The position numbers were made by a program, and so were the translations under genes. Source: Candidatus Omnitrophota bacterium (GTDB lineage Bacteria > Omnitrophota > Gorgyraeia > 2-02-FULL-51-18 > JAGOUK01). From it: 6,277 nucleotides of DNA. The DNA lies in assembly GCA_018061225.1 (NCBI GenBank), contig JAGOUK010000084.1, forward strand, positions 1 through 6,277, in the 5' to 3' direction. Every line of letters starts with the position of its first letter. Positions within the stretch are counted from its first letter, which is position 1. The notes beneath the pieces were generated by a model. That model had not been told where the DNA came from. It worked only from the letters and a program-made list of their open reading frames with translations, and searched no databases. Below are positions 1-5,623 of this stretch, one piece after another.

Positions 1-150
1 CAAATTTTAGGACCGATGGTCAAAAATTGGAAAGAGGTGCTGGATCCGGCGCTTTCCGTCAACCGTAAACGCACTTCGGGCAGCACGCGGCCCTCGGAAG
101 TGGATCGTCAAATCGCGCGCTGGGAGAAGGAACTTCGTGCATCTATTTAA
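1..150 (+). CDS. argH: Argininosuccinate lyase, C-terminal end (5' part outside window)
   Basis: Reading from base 1 in frame 1 gives 49 residues ending at a TAA at 148-150. The segment LDPALSVNRKRTSGSTRP followed by SEVDRQIARWEKEL resembles the extreme C-terminus of ArgH, where family members carry a 'SV..R...GGTAP..V..QI' pattern. ArgH is a cytosolic tetramer that splits argininosuccinate into arginine and fumarate, the last step of arginine synthesis. All catalytic residues lie upstream of the window, so activity cannot be judged here. The last 14 bases overlap the start of lysA, implying co-transcription. The family call rests on a short tail plus gene context, so it is good but not certain. 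Confidence 0.82.
   Translation, partial: QILGPMVKNWKEVLDPALSVNRKRTSGSTRPSEVDRQIARWEKELRASI
126..130 (+). promoter_or_regulatory. Ribosome binding site for lysA, inside argH
   Basis: GAAGG lies 6 bases before the GTG at 137, inside the last codons of argH. It supports the non-ATG start of lysA and coupling of the two genes. There is no in-frame ATG in lysA until residue 174, so an ATG start is not available. Confidence 0.7.
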
Positions 151-1396
151 TTTTAAGAACAACGAACTTCACGCAGAAAACGTGCCCGTCCGTGACATCG
201 TCAAAAAGGTCGGCAGCCCGGTTTACATCTACAGTCTGGGAACTTTTTTGCACCATTACAAGAGGCTGAAGAGCGCCTTCGCGCCGGTGGATAATCTTAT
301 CTGCTTTTCGGTGAAGTCCAATTCTAATTTGACCGTCCTTAAGACGCTGATCAAGGCCGGGTCCGGTCTCGACATCGTGTCCGGCGGCGAACTTTATCGC
401 GCGCTTAAAGTCGGCGCGGATCCCAAGAAGATCGTGTTCGCTTCCGTCGGCAAATCGGATGAAGAGATCGCCGCGGCGATCAGCGCCGGGATCTTGTCCT
501 TCAACGTCGAGTCCGAAGAGGAGTTAGACGCGATCAACCGCGTTGCCTCCAGGCTGAAGCGCCGTCAGAACATATCGCTCCGCATCAATCCTGACGTGCA
601 GCCTAAGACGCATCACTACATCACCACGGGCTCCAAGGGGAATAAATTTGGCATCGATATGGAAACCGCTTTTCGTCTTTATACCGACGCGTCCCGTTAT
701 CCGTTTTTGAAGTTTAGCGGCGTTCATTTGCATATCGGTTCGCAGATCACCGAAAGCACGCCTTTCGTCAAAGCCCTTAACCGCGCCTCCGCGTTCATCG
801 CCCGCCTGCGCAAAAAGGGCGTCGTCATCAACACGATGAATATTGGCGGCGGTCTGGGCATCATTTATTCGAATGAGCAGCCTCAAACCGCGGCAGAGTA
901 CGCCAAGGCCGTATTGCCCATCCTCAAGAAGCTCAAAGTGCGCGTGATTCTGGAGCCGGGTCGTTTTATTTCGGGCAACAGCGGCATTCTTGTCACGAAG
1001 GTGCTTTTTTGGAAAAGCTCACCGACGAAGACTTTTGCGATCGTCGACGCGGGCATGAATGACCTCCTGCGCCCTTCGATCTACAGCGCGTATCACGAAA
1101 TCGTAACGGTGCTGAAGCCTTCGCGCTCCGCGAAGATCCTTCCCGAGGTGGATATCGTCGGACCTATCTGTGAGTCAGGGGACTTCTTGGGCAAAGGCCG
1201 TAAGCTGCCGAAGCTTGAGGCTGGTGATCTTCTGGCCGTCATGTCAGCCGGCGCCTACGGTTATGTGATGTCATCCAACTACAATTCCCGTCCCAGGGTG
1301 GCGGAAGTGGTGGTCCGGGGTTCCAAGTTTGCGGTTGCGCGCCGCCGGGAGACCATGGAAGACGTGCTGCGAGGGGAGAAGATCGTTAATGTTTAA
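137..1396 (+). CDS. lysA: Diaminopimelate decarboxylase
   Basis: This 419-residue protein is the PLP enzyme that decarboxylates meso-diaminopimelate to lysine in the cytosol. It is a full-length fold type III (alanine racemase-like barrel) decarboxylase. The PLP lysine is Lys60 in CFSVKSNSN. HLHIGSQI lies at 197-204, the phosphate-binding glycine loop NIGGGLGI at 235-242, and EPGRFISGNSG at 273-283. The C-terminal beta domain carries VDAGMNDLLRPSIY from 303, GPICESGDFL at 342-351 with the partner-subunit cysteine Cys345, and AGAYGYVMSSNYNSRPR at 371-387. The family's usual lysine motif is YAxKAN; here it reads FSVKSN, a mild departure. The GTG start is chosen because residues 1-35 align with normal LysA N-termini and an SD precedes it. 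It overlaps argH by 14 bases and dapF by 8. The alternative, a carboxynorspermidine or arginine decarboxylase, is unlikely given the CESGDFL motif and the dap neighbours. Confidence 0.97.
   Translation: MHLFNFKNNELHAENVPVRDIVKKVGSPVYIYSLGTFLHHYKRLKSAFAPVDNLICFSVKSNSNLTVLKTLIKAGSGLDIVSGGELYRALKVGADPKKIVFASVGKSDEEIAAAISAGILSFNVESEEELDAINRVASRLKRRQNISLRINPDVQPKTHHYITTGSKGNKFGIDMETAFRLYTDASRYPFLKFSGVHLHIGSQITESTPFVKALNRASAFIARLRKKGVVINTMNIGGGLGIIYSNEQPQTAAEYAKAVLPILKKLKVRVILEPGRFISGNSGILVTKVLFWKSSPTKTFAIVDAGMNDLLRPSIYSAYHEIVTVLKPSRSAKILPEVDIVGPICESGDFLGKGRKLPKLEAGDLLAVMSAGAYGYVMSSNYNSRPRVAEVVVRGSKFAVARRRETMEDVLRGEKIVNV
1371..1378 (+). promoter_or_regulatory. Ribosome binding site deciding the dapF start
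   Basis: GAGGGGAG lies 10 bases before the ATG at 1389, within the last codons of lysA. It favours 1389 over the in-frame TTG at 1329, whose extra 20 residues do not resemble a DapF N-terminus. Confidence 0.7.
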
Positions 1397-2195
1397 GACG
1401 GTTCAGAGGCCCTTTTTGCAGTATTCGGCAACGGGGAATACTTTTGTTTTACTGGATAACAGGCAAGAGCCGGTTGCCGCGCCCGAAGCTGCGGCCAAGG
1501 AACTGTGCGCCAAGCTTAGCGTGGACGGGCTGCTCTTGATGGAATCGTCTGAGGCCGCGGACGTTCGCATGCGAATTCTAAATCCGGACGGCAGCGAGGC
1601 CAGTATGTGCGGTAACGGATCGCGCGCCGCCGCGCATTGGGCTCATCATGAGATGAAGCTGCCCGTGGAGTTTAAGATCGACACCTTAGCCGGTGTTTTG
1701 AACGCGCGGGTCGCGGACGATATTGCAAAGATCCGACTCACGGATCCGAAGGACTTTGGTCTGGTTGAAGGTTTTGAAGTACCGGGCGCGCTGCCGGGCA
1801 TCTATTTTGTGAACACCGGCGTGCCGCATCTGGTAACGGAGCTCAAGGGTTTAGAAACAGCCAATGTTCACGAGCTCGGCAAAACCATTCGATATCACGA
1901 GCGCTTTAAGCCGGCGGGGACCAACGCGTCATTTTTTGAGGTGCTGGAGCCCGGGCTTATCCGCGTGCGTGTTTATGAGCGCGGAGTCGAAGGCGAGACG
2001 CTGTCCTGCGGGACCGGCTCGTCCGCCTGCGGCATTGTTGCCGCGCACAAGCATGGTTATGCGTCGCCGGTGCGTGTCCGCGTCCAGTCCGGCGATGAGT
2101 TAAATATTTATTTTGAGAAAACTACAACCGGCTTTAAGAACGTTGATCTGGAAGGCGCTGTGAAGTGCCTGAAGAAGGGGGTTATCGCTATATGA
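1389..2195 (+). CDS. dapF: Diaminopimelate epimerase
   Basis: This 268-residue, PLP-independent epimerase converts LL- to meso-diaminopimelate, supplying both lysine synthesis and peptidoglycan. It has the two pseudo-symmetric halves of the family, each with a catalytic cysteine: Cys74 in NPDGSEASMCGNGSR (65-79) and Cys207 in GVEGETLSCGTGSSACG (199-215). GTNASFFE at 177-184 and RVYERGVEGET at 194-204 complete the usual active-site set. The substrate-binding asparagine of the N-terminal GN motif is in ATGNTFV (14-20); the commoner form is GND, so Thr replaces Asp after the Asn. Length matches the family (~270). The ATG at 1389 is chosen because MFKTVQRPFLQYSATGNTF matches the normal start and has a good SD. 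It overlaps lysA by 8 bases, and its stop shares ATGA with the dapA start. Its last codons double as the dapA ribosome binding site. Confidence 0.97.
   Translation: MFKTVQRPFLQYSATGNTFVLLDNRQEPVAAPEAAAKELCAKLSVDGLLLMESSEAADVRMRILNPDGSEASMCGNGSRAAAHWAHHEMKLPVEFKIDTLAGVLNARVADDIAKIRLTDPKDFGLVEGFEVPGALPGIYFVNTGVPHLVTELKGLETANVHELGKTIRYHERFKPAGTNASFFEVLEPGLIRVRVYERGVEGETLSCGTGSSACGIVAAHKHGYASPVRVRVQSGDELNIYFEKTTTGFKNVDLEGAVKCLKKGVIAI
2167..2183 (+). repeat. 17-base direct repeat, copy 1: dapF tail and dapA ribosome binding site
   Basis: GCCTGAAGAAGGGGGTT is identical to bases 5074-5090. In both places it sits in the same reading phase and encodes LKKGV near a C-terminus. Its AAGGGGG (2175-2181) can pair with the 16S anti-SD along 7 positions with one G-U wobble. 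It lies 10 bases before the dapA ATG at 2192. Confidence 0.75.
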
Positions 2196-3100
2196 TGAAT
2201 TTATCAGGATCCATGACAGCGCTCATCACGCCGTTCAAGAACGGCAAAGTGGACGCCGCGGCATTGCGCCGTCAGATCGAAGATCAGATCAAGGGCGGAA
2301 CCAGCGCGCTGATCCCATGCGGGACCACAGGCGAGTCGCCGACGCTGTCGCATGCCGAGCACCGGAATGTGATCGCTATCACCGTCGAAGCGGCGGCGGG
2401 CCGGGTGCCCGTGATCGCCGGAACCGGATCCAACAGCACGGATGAGGCGATTGAGCTGACCCGTTACGCCAAGAAGGCCGGAGCGAAGGCCTCTCTCAGC
2501 GTTGTGCCGTATTACAACAAGCCGACTCAAAAAGGCATGTACGAACATTTTAAGGCGATCGCCAAGTCTGCCGGGCTTCCCATTGTCCTTTACAATATCC
2601 CCGGCCGTTGCGGCGCGGGTCTGACGGCATCCACCATCGTTGAGCTGTCTAAGATCGATCTTATTGTCGCGGTTAAAGAAGCCACCGGAAGCATGGACAT
2701 GGCCTCCGAAATCATCGGCCGGACCAAGTTGTCGGTGCTTTCCGGAGACGATTCTCTGACGCTGCCGATCCTGGCGTTGGGAGGGAAGGGAGTGATTTCG
2801 GTTTTTTCGAATCTTTTTCCAGGGCACCTGTCGGCGATGGTTCGCGCGTTCTTTGACGGGGATCTCGACGAGGCCCGCAAGCTGCATCACGCCATGATGC
2901 CGCTCTGCAAAACTCTCTTCATTGAGACCAATCCAATCCCCGTCAAGACGGCAATGCGGATGATGAAGCGCGACACGGGCATTCTCAGGATGCCGCTGAC
3001 TCCAATGTCTCCGGAAAATGAATCTCAGCTCAAGCAGCAGCTTGAAGCGTTTAAGGCCTACCTCGCTCCGCGCGCGACGCGCAAAGGAGGCCGCTCATGA
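2192..3100 (+). CDS. dapA: 4-hydroxy-tetrahydrodipicolinate synthase
   Basis: This 302-residue class I (Schiff-base) TIM-barrel aldolase condenses pyruvate with aspartate semialdehyde, the committed step to diaminopimelate and lysine. All key residues of the DapA family are visible: Thr45-Thr46 in CGTTGESPTLS, Tyr108 in VVPYYNKPTQKGMYEHF, the catalytic Tyr134 and the carboxylate-binding Arg139 in LYNIPGRCG, and the Schiff-base Lys162 in VAVKEATG. FIETNPIPVK near 243-252 is the conserved C-terminal segment. The complete set argues against N-acetylneuraminate lyase or a KDG-type aldolase, as does the operon. The start is taken at ATG 2192, which overlaps the dapF stop in ATGA. The ATG at 2195 would give one residue fewer and the GTG at 2165 nine more; neither changes the domain. 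It overlaps dapB by 4 bases. In some bacteria lysine inhibits DapA, but this cannot be predicted confidently here. Confidence 0.97.
   Translation: MMNLSGSMTALITPFKNGKVDAAALRRQIEDQIKGGTSALIPCGTTGESPTLSHAEHRNVIAITVEAAAGRVPVIAGTGSNSTDEAIELTRYAKKAGAKASLSVVPYYNKPTQKGMYEHFKAIAKSAGLPIVLYNIPGRCGAGLTASTIVELSKIDLIVAVKEATGSMDMASEIIGRTKLSVLSGDDSLTLPILALGGKGVISVFSNLFPGHLSAMVRAFFDGDLDEARKLHHAMMPLCKTLFIETNPIPVKTAMRMMKRDTGILRMPLTPMSPENESQLKQQLEAFKAYLAPRATRKGGRS
3083..3090 (+). promoter_or_regulatory. Strong ribosome binding site for dapB
   Basis: AAAGGAGG, a full Shine-Dalgarno match, ends 6 bases before the ATG at 3097. It lies inside the last codons of dapA and is the best SD in the window, fixing the dapB start. 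Confidence 0.85.
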
Positions 3101-3918
3101 TCCGTCTTGGGGTGGCCGGCGCGATGGGCCGTATGGGATCATCGATCCTGCGGCTTGCCGCACAGAACAAAAAGGTTTTTGAACCCACGCTTGCGCTTGA
3201 ATCTTCAGGCAATGCGGGCGTAGGGCGGAATGTTTCGGAAGCCAATGCGCTGCTCACCGGTCTCGGTCTCGGGCAGATGATCGTGAAGTCCGCGCCGCAC
3301 GCGGATTGGACTCAGCTGGATGTCCTGATCGACTTCACGGCGCCGGCCGCAACCTTGGAACATGCCCGCCTATGTTCGAAGCATGGCATCGGTCTCGTGA
3401 TCGGCACCACCGGCTTTACCCGTCAGGAAAAGGCCAAAGTTCAAGCCGCCGCCAAAAATATTCCGATCGTCATGGCTTCGAATATGTCCGTGGGCGCAAA
3501 TCTATTATTCGCCCTCGCGGCGCAAGCGGCCCGGGTGTTGAGTTCTGAATACGACATCGAGATCGTTGAAGCCCATCACCGTCATAAAAAAGATGCGCCG
3601 AGCGGCACCGCCGTTTCGCTGGCCGAATCCATCGCTGACGCCAAAGGCTGGAAACTTGAATCCTGCGCCGTCTATGGCCGTCAGGGGATGACGGGTGAGC
3701 GTCCCAAGAATCAGATCGGCATCCACGCGGTTCGCGCGGGTGAGATCATCGGCGAGCACACGGCGTATTTTAGCGGTCCGGGAGAAACGATCGAGCTCAA
3801 GCATCACGCCGCTTCACGCGACGCGTTCGCTCAGGGAGCGTTGGTCGCCGCGCAATTTGTTTCGAAGAAGAAAAAAGGCCTATTCAACATGCAGGATGTT
3901 CTGGGGATGAACCGATAA
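3097..3918 (+). CDS. dapB: 4-hydroxy-tetrahydrodipicolinate reductase
   Basis: This 273-residue protein uses NAD(P)H to reduce the DapA product to tetrahydrodipicolinate. The N-terminal Rossmann domain has GAMGRMG (8-14), an acidic Glu35 after beta-2 (LALE) that contacts the cofactor ribose in the family, LIDFTAP (77-83) and IGTTGF (102-107). MASNMSVGANLL (126-137) leads into the substrate domain. That domain carries the signature IVEAHHRHKKDAPSGTA (156-172), with catalytic His160/His161 and Lys164. AVRAGEIIGEH (211-221) and the closing GLFNMQDVLG (261-270) are also typical. The length matches E. coli DapB. The ATG at 3097 overlaps the dapA stop (ATGA) and has a near-perfect SD. It is followed by dapL after only 2 bases. 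No feature is missing and the call is secure. Confidence 0.98.
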   Translation: MIRLGVAGAMGRMGSSILRLAAQNKKVFEPTLALESSGNAGVGRNVSEANALLTGLGLGQMIVKSAPHADWTQLDVLIDFTAPAATLEHARLCSKHGIGLVIGTTGFTRQEKAKVQAAAKNIPIVMASNMSVGANLLFALAAQAARVLSSEYDIEIVEAHHRHKKDAPSGTAVSLAESIADAKGWKLESCAVYGRQGMTGERPKNQIGIHAVRAGEIIGEHTAYFSGPGETIELKHHAASRDAFAQGALVAAQFVSKKKKGLFNMQDVLGMNR

Positions 3919-3920
3919 AA

Positions 3921-5093
3921 ATGAAGATCACGTTCGAGCCCGCCAAAAGAGTCAAAGAGCTTCCGCCGTACCTTTTTCTTGAGATCGACCGCGCCAAGCG
4001 CGCCGCCCGGGAGAAAGGCGCCGACATCATCGACTTTGGTATCGGTGATCCCGATATGCCGACCCCGCAATTTGTGATCGATGCTTTTAATGTCGCGGTC
4101 AAAGACGCGTCCACGCACCGTTACCCGTTGGACGCCGGGCGTAAAGAATTTCGTGAAGCTGTCGCGGCCTGGTATCTCACACGCTTTGGAGTCAAATTGG
4201 ACCCGGACACCGAAATCCTCCCGCTCATTGGTTCTAAGGAAGGGCTCACGCATCTGCCGTTGGCCATTCTCAACCCGGGTGACAAGGCCTTGGTGCCTGA
4301 TCCCGCGTATCCGGCCTATTTGAGAGGCGTTTCGTTCGCGGGAGGTAAGTCGATCACATACCCGCTTCTGGAAAAAAATCGATTTCTTCCGGACTGGAAC
4401 GCGTTGGGCAAATCCCGTCTCACCGGCGTCAAAATGATGTATTTTAATTACCCCAACAATCCGACCGGTGCCGTGGCCGGCCCCGACACTTTTGACCGCG
4501 CCGTCCGCTTCGGCCGTAAGCACGGTATTTTGATGTGTCACGACAACGCGTACTCGGAAGTCTACTTCGGTCATGAAAAGCCGGCCAGCTTCCTTCAGTC
4601 CGACGGCGCTAAGACCGTGGGTATTGAGTTCCATTCGCTTTCGAAAACGTTCAACATGACCGGATGGCGTCTGGGATTCGTCTGCGGCAATGCCCAGGTC
4701 ATCTCGGCCCTCGTGAAAATCAAGTCCAATATGGACTCGGGGGTATTTAGCGCCATTCAATTGGCCGGCGCGGAGGCTTTTAAACGTTCCGCCAAATTCA
4801 CCGCCGAGACAAACGCGATGTATGTCAAACGTCGCAACGTCCTTGTTGCCGGACTTCAAAGCCTGGGTTGGACCGTGACGGCTCCCGAAGCGACTTTTTA
4901 TGTCTGGTTTCGCCTTCCTAAAGGTTACACGTCTTCCATGGAATTCAGCAAAATGATGCTGGAAAAGCACCATATTGTATGCACGCCCGGCGTCGGCTTC
5001 GGAAAAAACGGTGAAGGGTATATTCGATTTACGCTCACCGTTCCGGAGGATCGTATCCGCATGGCGGTCGAACGCCTGAAGAAGGGGGTTTGA
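3921..5093 (+). CDS. dapL: LL-diaminopimelate aminotransferase
   Basis: This 390-residue PLP fold type I, class I/II aminotransferase is predicted to convert tetrahydrodipicolinate plus glutamate straight to LL-diaminopimelate and 2-oxoglutarate. Visible motifs are the N-terminal LPPYLFLEID (14-23), DFGIGDPDMPTP (38-49), GSKEGLTHLPLAILNPGD (104-121) and DPAYPAY (127-133). NYPNNPTGA (176-184) has the PLP-contacting Asn180, and HDNAYSEV (207-214) has Asp208 and Tyr211. The Schiff-base Lys242 and phosphate-binding Arg250 are in SLSKTFNMTGWRLGF, and the carboxylate-binding Arg369 is in YIRFTL. KSNMDSGVFSAIQ (268-280) and SKEGLTHLPLAILNPGD are, to my knowledge, typical of the bacterial DapL branch and not of aspartate aminotransferase. 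The main alternative is DapC of the succinylase route, or another class I aminotransferase. The neighbours, and the absence here of dapD and dapE, favour DapL. Only a weak SD (GGGGA at 3903-3907) precedes the ATG, so translation probably depends on ribosomes finishing dapB. Confidence 0.92.
   Translation: MKITFEPAKRVKELPPYLFLEIDRAKRAAREKGADIIDFGIGDPDMPTPQFVIDAFNVAVKDASTHRYPLDAGRKEFREAVAAWYLTRFGVKLDPDTEILPLIGSKEGLTHLPLAILNPGDKALVPDPAYPAYLRGVSFAGGKSITYPLLEKNRFLPDWNALGKSRLTGVKMMYFNYPNNPTGAVAGPDTFDRAVRFGRKHGILMCHDNAYSEVYFGHEKPASFLQSDGAKTVGIEFHSLSKTFNMTGWRLGFVCGNAQVISALVKIKSNMDSGVFSAIQLAGAEAFKRSAKFTAETNAMYVKRRNVLVAGLQSLGWTVTAPEATFYVWFRLPKGYTSSMEFSKMMLEKHHIVCTPGVGFGKNGEGYIRFTLTVPEDRIRMAVERLKKGV
5074..5090 (+). 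repeat. 17-base direct repeat, copy 2: dapL tail and folK ribosome binding site
   Basis: This is identical to bases 2167-2183 and again encodes LKKGV, here the last five residues of DapL. AAGGGGG (5082-5088) ends 4 bases before the ATG at 5093, a short but usable spacing. That spacing argues against the TTG at 5090, which would be only 1 base away. Confidence 0.72.
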
Positions 5094-5623
5094 TGCACTC
5101 AGTTTACGTCGCGGTTGGCACCAATCAAGGGGATTTGGACGCGCACATTCAAACGGCGGTCGATCTCATCAAGGAAATTCCGGACACCGTTGTCGAAGGC
5201 CGCTCAACTTTCCGTGATTACGCACCGGAAGATACCGCGTCGGGGCAGGCAGACTACCGCAACGGCGTGCTGCATATCAAGACAGACCTGGGGCCTTTAG
5301 ACCTTCTTCACAAGCTTCAAGTCATTGAGCGTCGAATGGGCCGTTCTTCCAAAGGTGATGGAGCGCCTCGTGTCATCGATCTGGATGTCTTATCTTACGG
5401 CAACGAAGTGATTATTCAGGGGAAGTCGCTCACGGTCCCGCACCCGCGGATCGCGCAGCGTATTTTTGTGCTCGAGCCGTTGGCCGAGTTGGCACCTGAG
5501 TGGAAACACCCCAAAAGCGGTAAAACCGCCTCCGAGCTTCTGGCGGAACTTCAATCCGCCGCTTCCGTCGCGGACGCAAGTGAAAGTTCTTCGCCGGACC
5601 TCGGCGCTTCAAGCGCAGCTTAA
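5093..5623 (+). CDS. folK: 6-hydroxymethyl-7,8-dihydropterin pyrophosphokinase (HPPK)
   Basis: This 176-residue cytosolic enzyme transfers pyrophosphate from ATP to 6-hydroxymethyl-dihydropterin, the step before dihydropteroate synthase in folate synthesis. It opens with VYVAVGTNQGDLDAHI (4-19; the family has GSNxG). The middle has DYRNGVLHIKTDLGPLDLL (54-72) and the core APRVIDLDVLSYG (91-103), with magnesium ligands Asp96 and Asp98 and the conserved Arg93. VPHPRIAQRIFVLEPLAELAP (115-135) follows. The usual GRxRxxxWGPR stretch is GRSSKGDGAPR here, one residue shorter, without the tryptophan and the second arginine. The protein is longer than the ~159-residue E. coli enzyme because of a Ser/Ala/Asp-rich tail (about 155-176). 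Most of that tail (163-176) is encoded in the overlap with panC and looks non-functional. The ATG shares one base with the dapL stop (TGATG). The family call is secure. Confidence 0.95.
   Translation: MHSVYVAVGTNQGDLDAHIQTAVDLIKEIPDTVVEGRSTFRDYAPEDTASGQADYRNGVLHIKTDLGPLDLLHKLQVIERRMGRSSKGDGAPRVIDLDVLSYGNEVIIQGKSLTVPHPRIAQRIFVLEPLAELAPEWKHPKSGKTASELLAELQSAASVADASESSSPDLGASSAA

Noticed and set aside
1..136. A possible lysine riboswitch (L box) or promoter ahead of lysA
   Set aside because: The region is coding sequence of argH right up to and past the lysA start. I see no leader space and no promoter-like boxes standing out.
1329..1388. A 20-residue N-terminal extension of dapF from a TTG start
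   Set aside because: It would overlap lysA by 68 bases and has no family similarity. The ATG at 1389 has an SD and starts where DapF proteins normally do.
2165..2191. A GTG start for dapA nine residues upstream
   Set aside because: It would read through the ribosome binding site itself, and DapA proteins usually begin about 5-8 residues before the TALITPF strand, as the ATG at 2192 gives.
2204..2890. A 228-codon minus-strand open frame opposite dapA
   Set aside because: The product is rich in Arg, Gly, Asp and Gln in the manner of an antisense shadow. It has no motif and no clear ribosome binding site, and dapA on the other strand is certain.
3831..4973. A 380-codon open frame on the minus strand covering dapL and the end of dapB
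   Set aside because: Its translation shows no recognisable family or fold pattern. It lies opposite two well-supported genes, and long antisense frames are common in GC-rich coding DNA.
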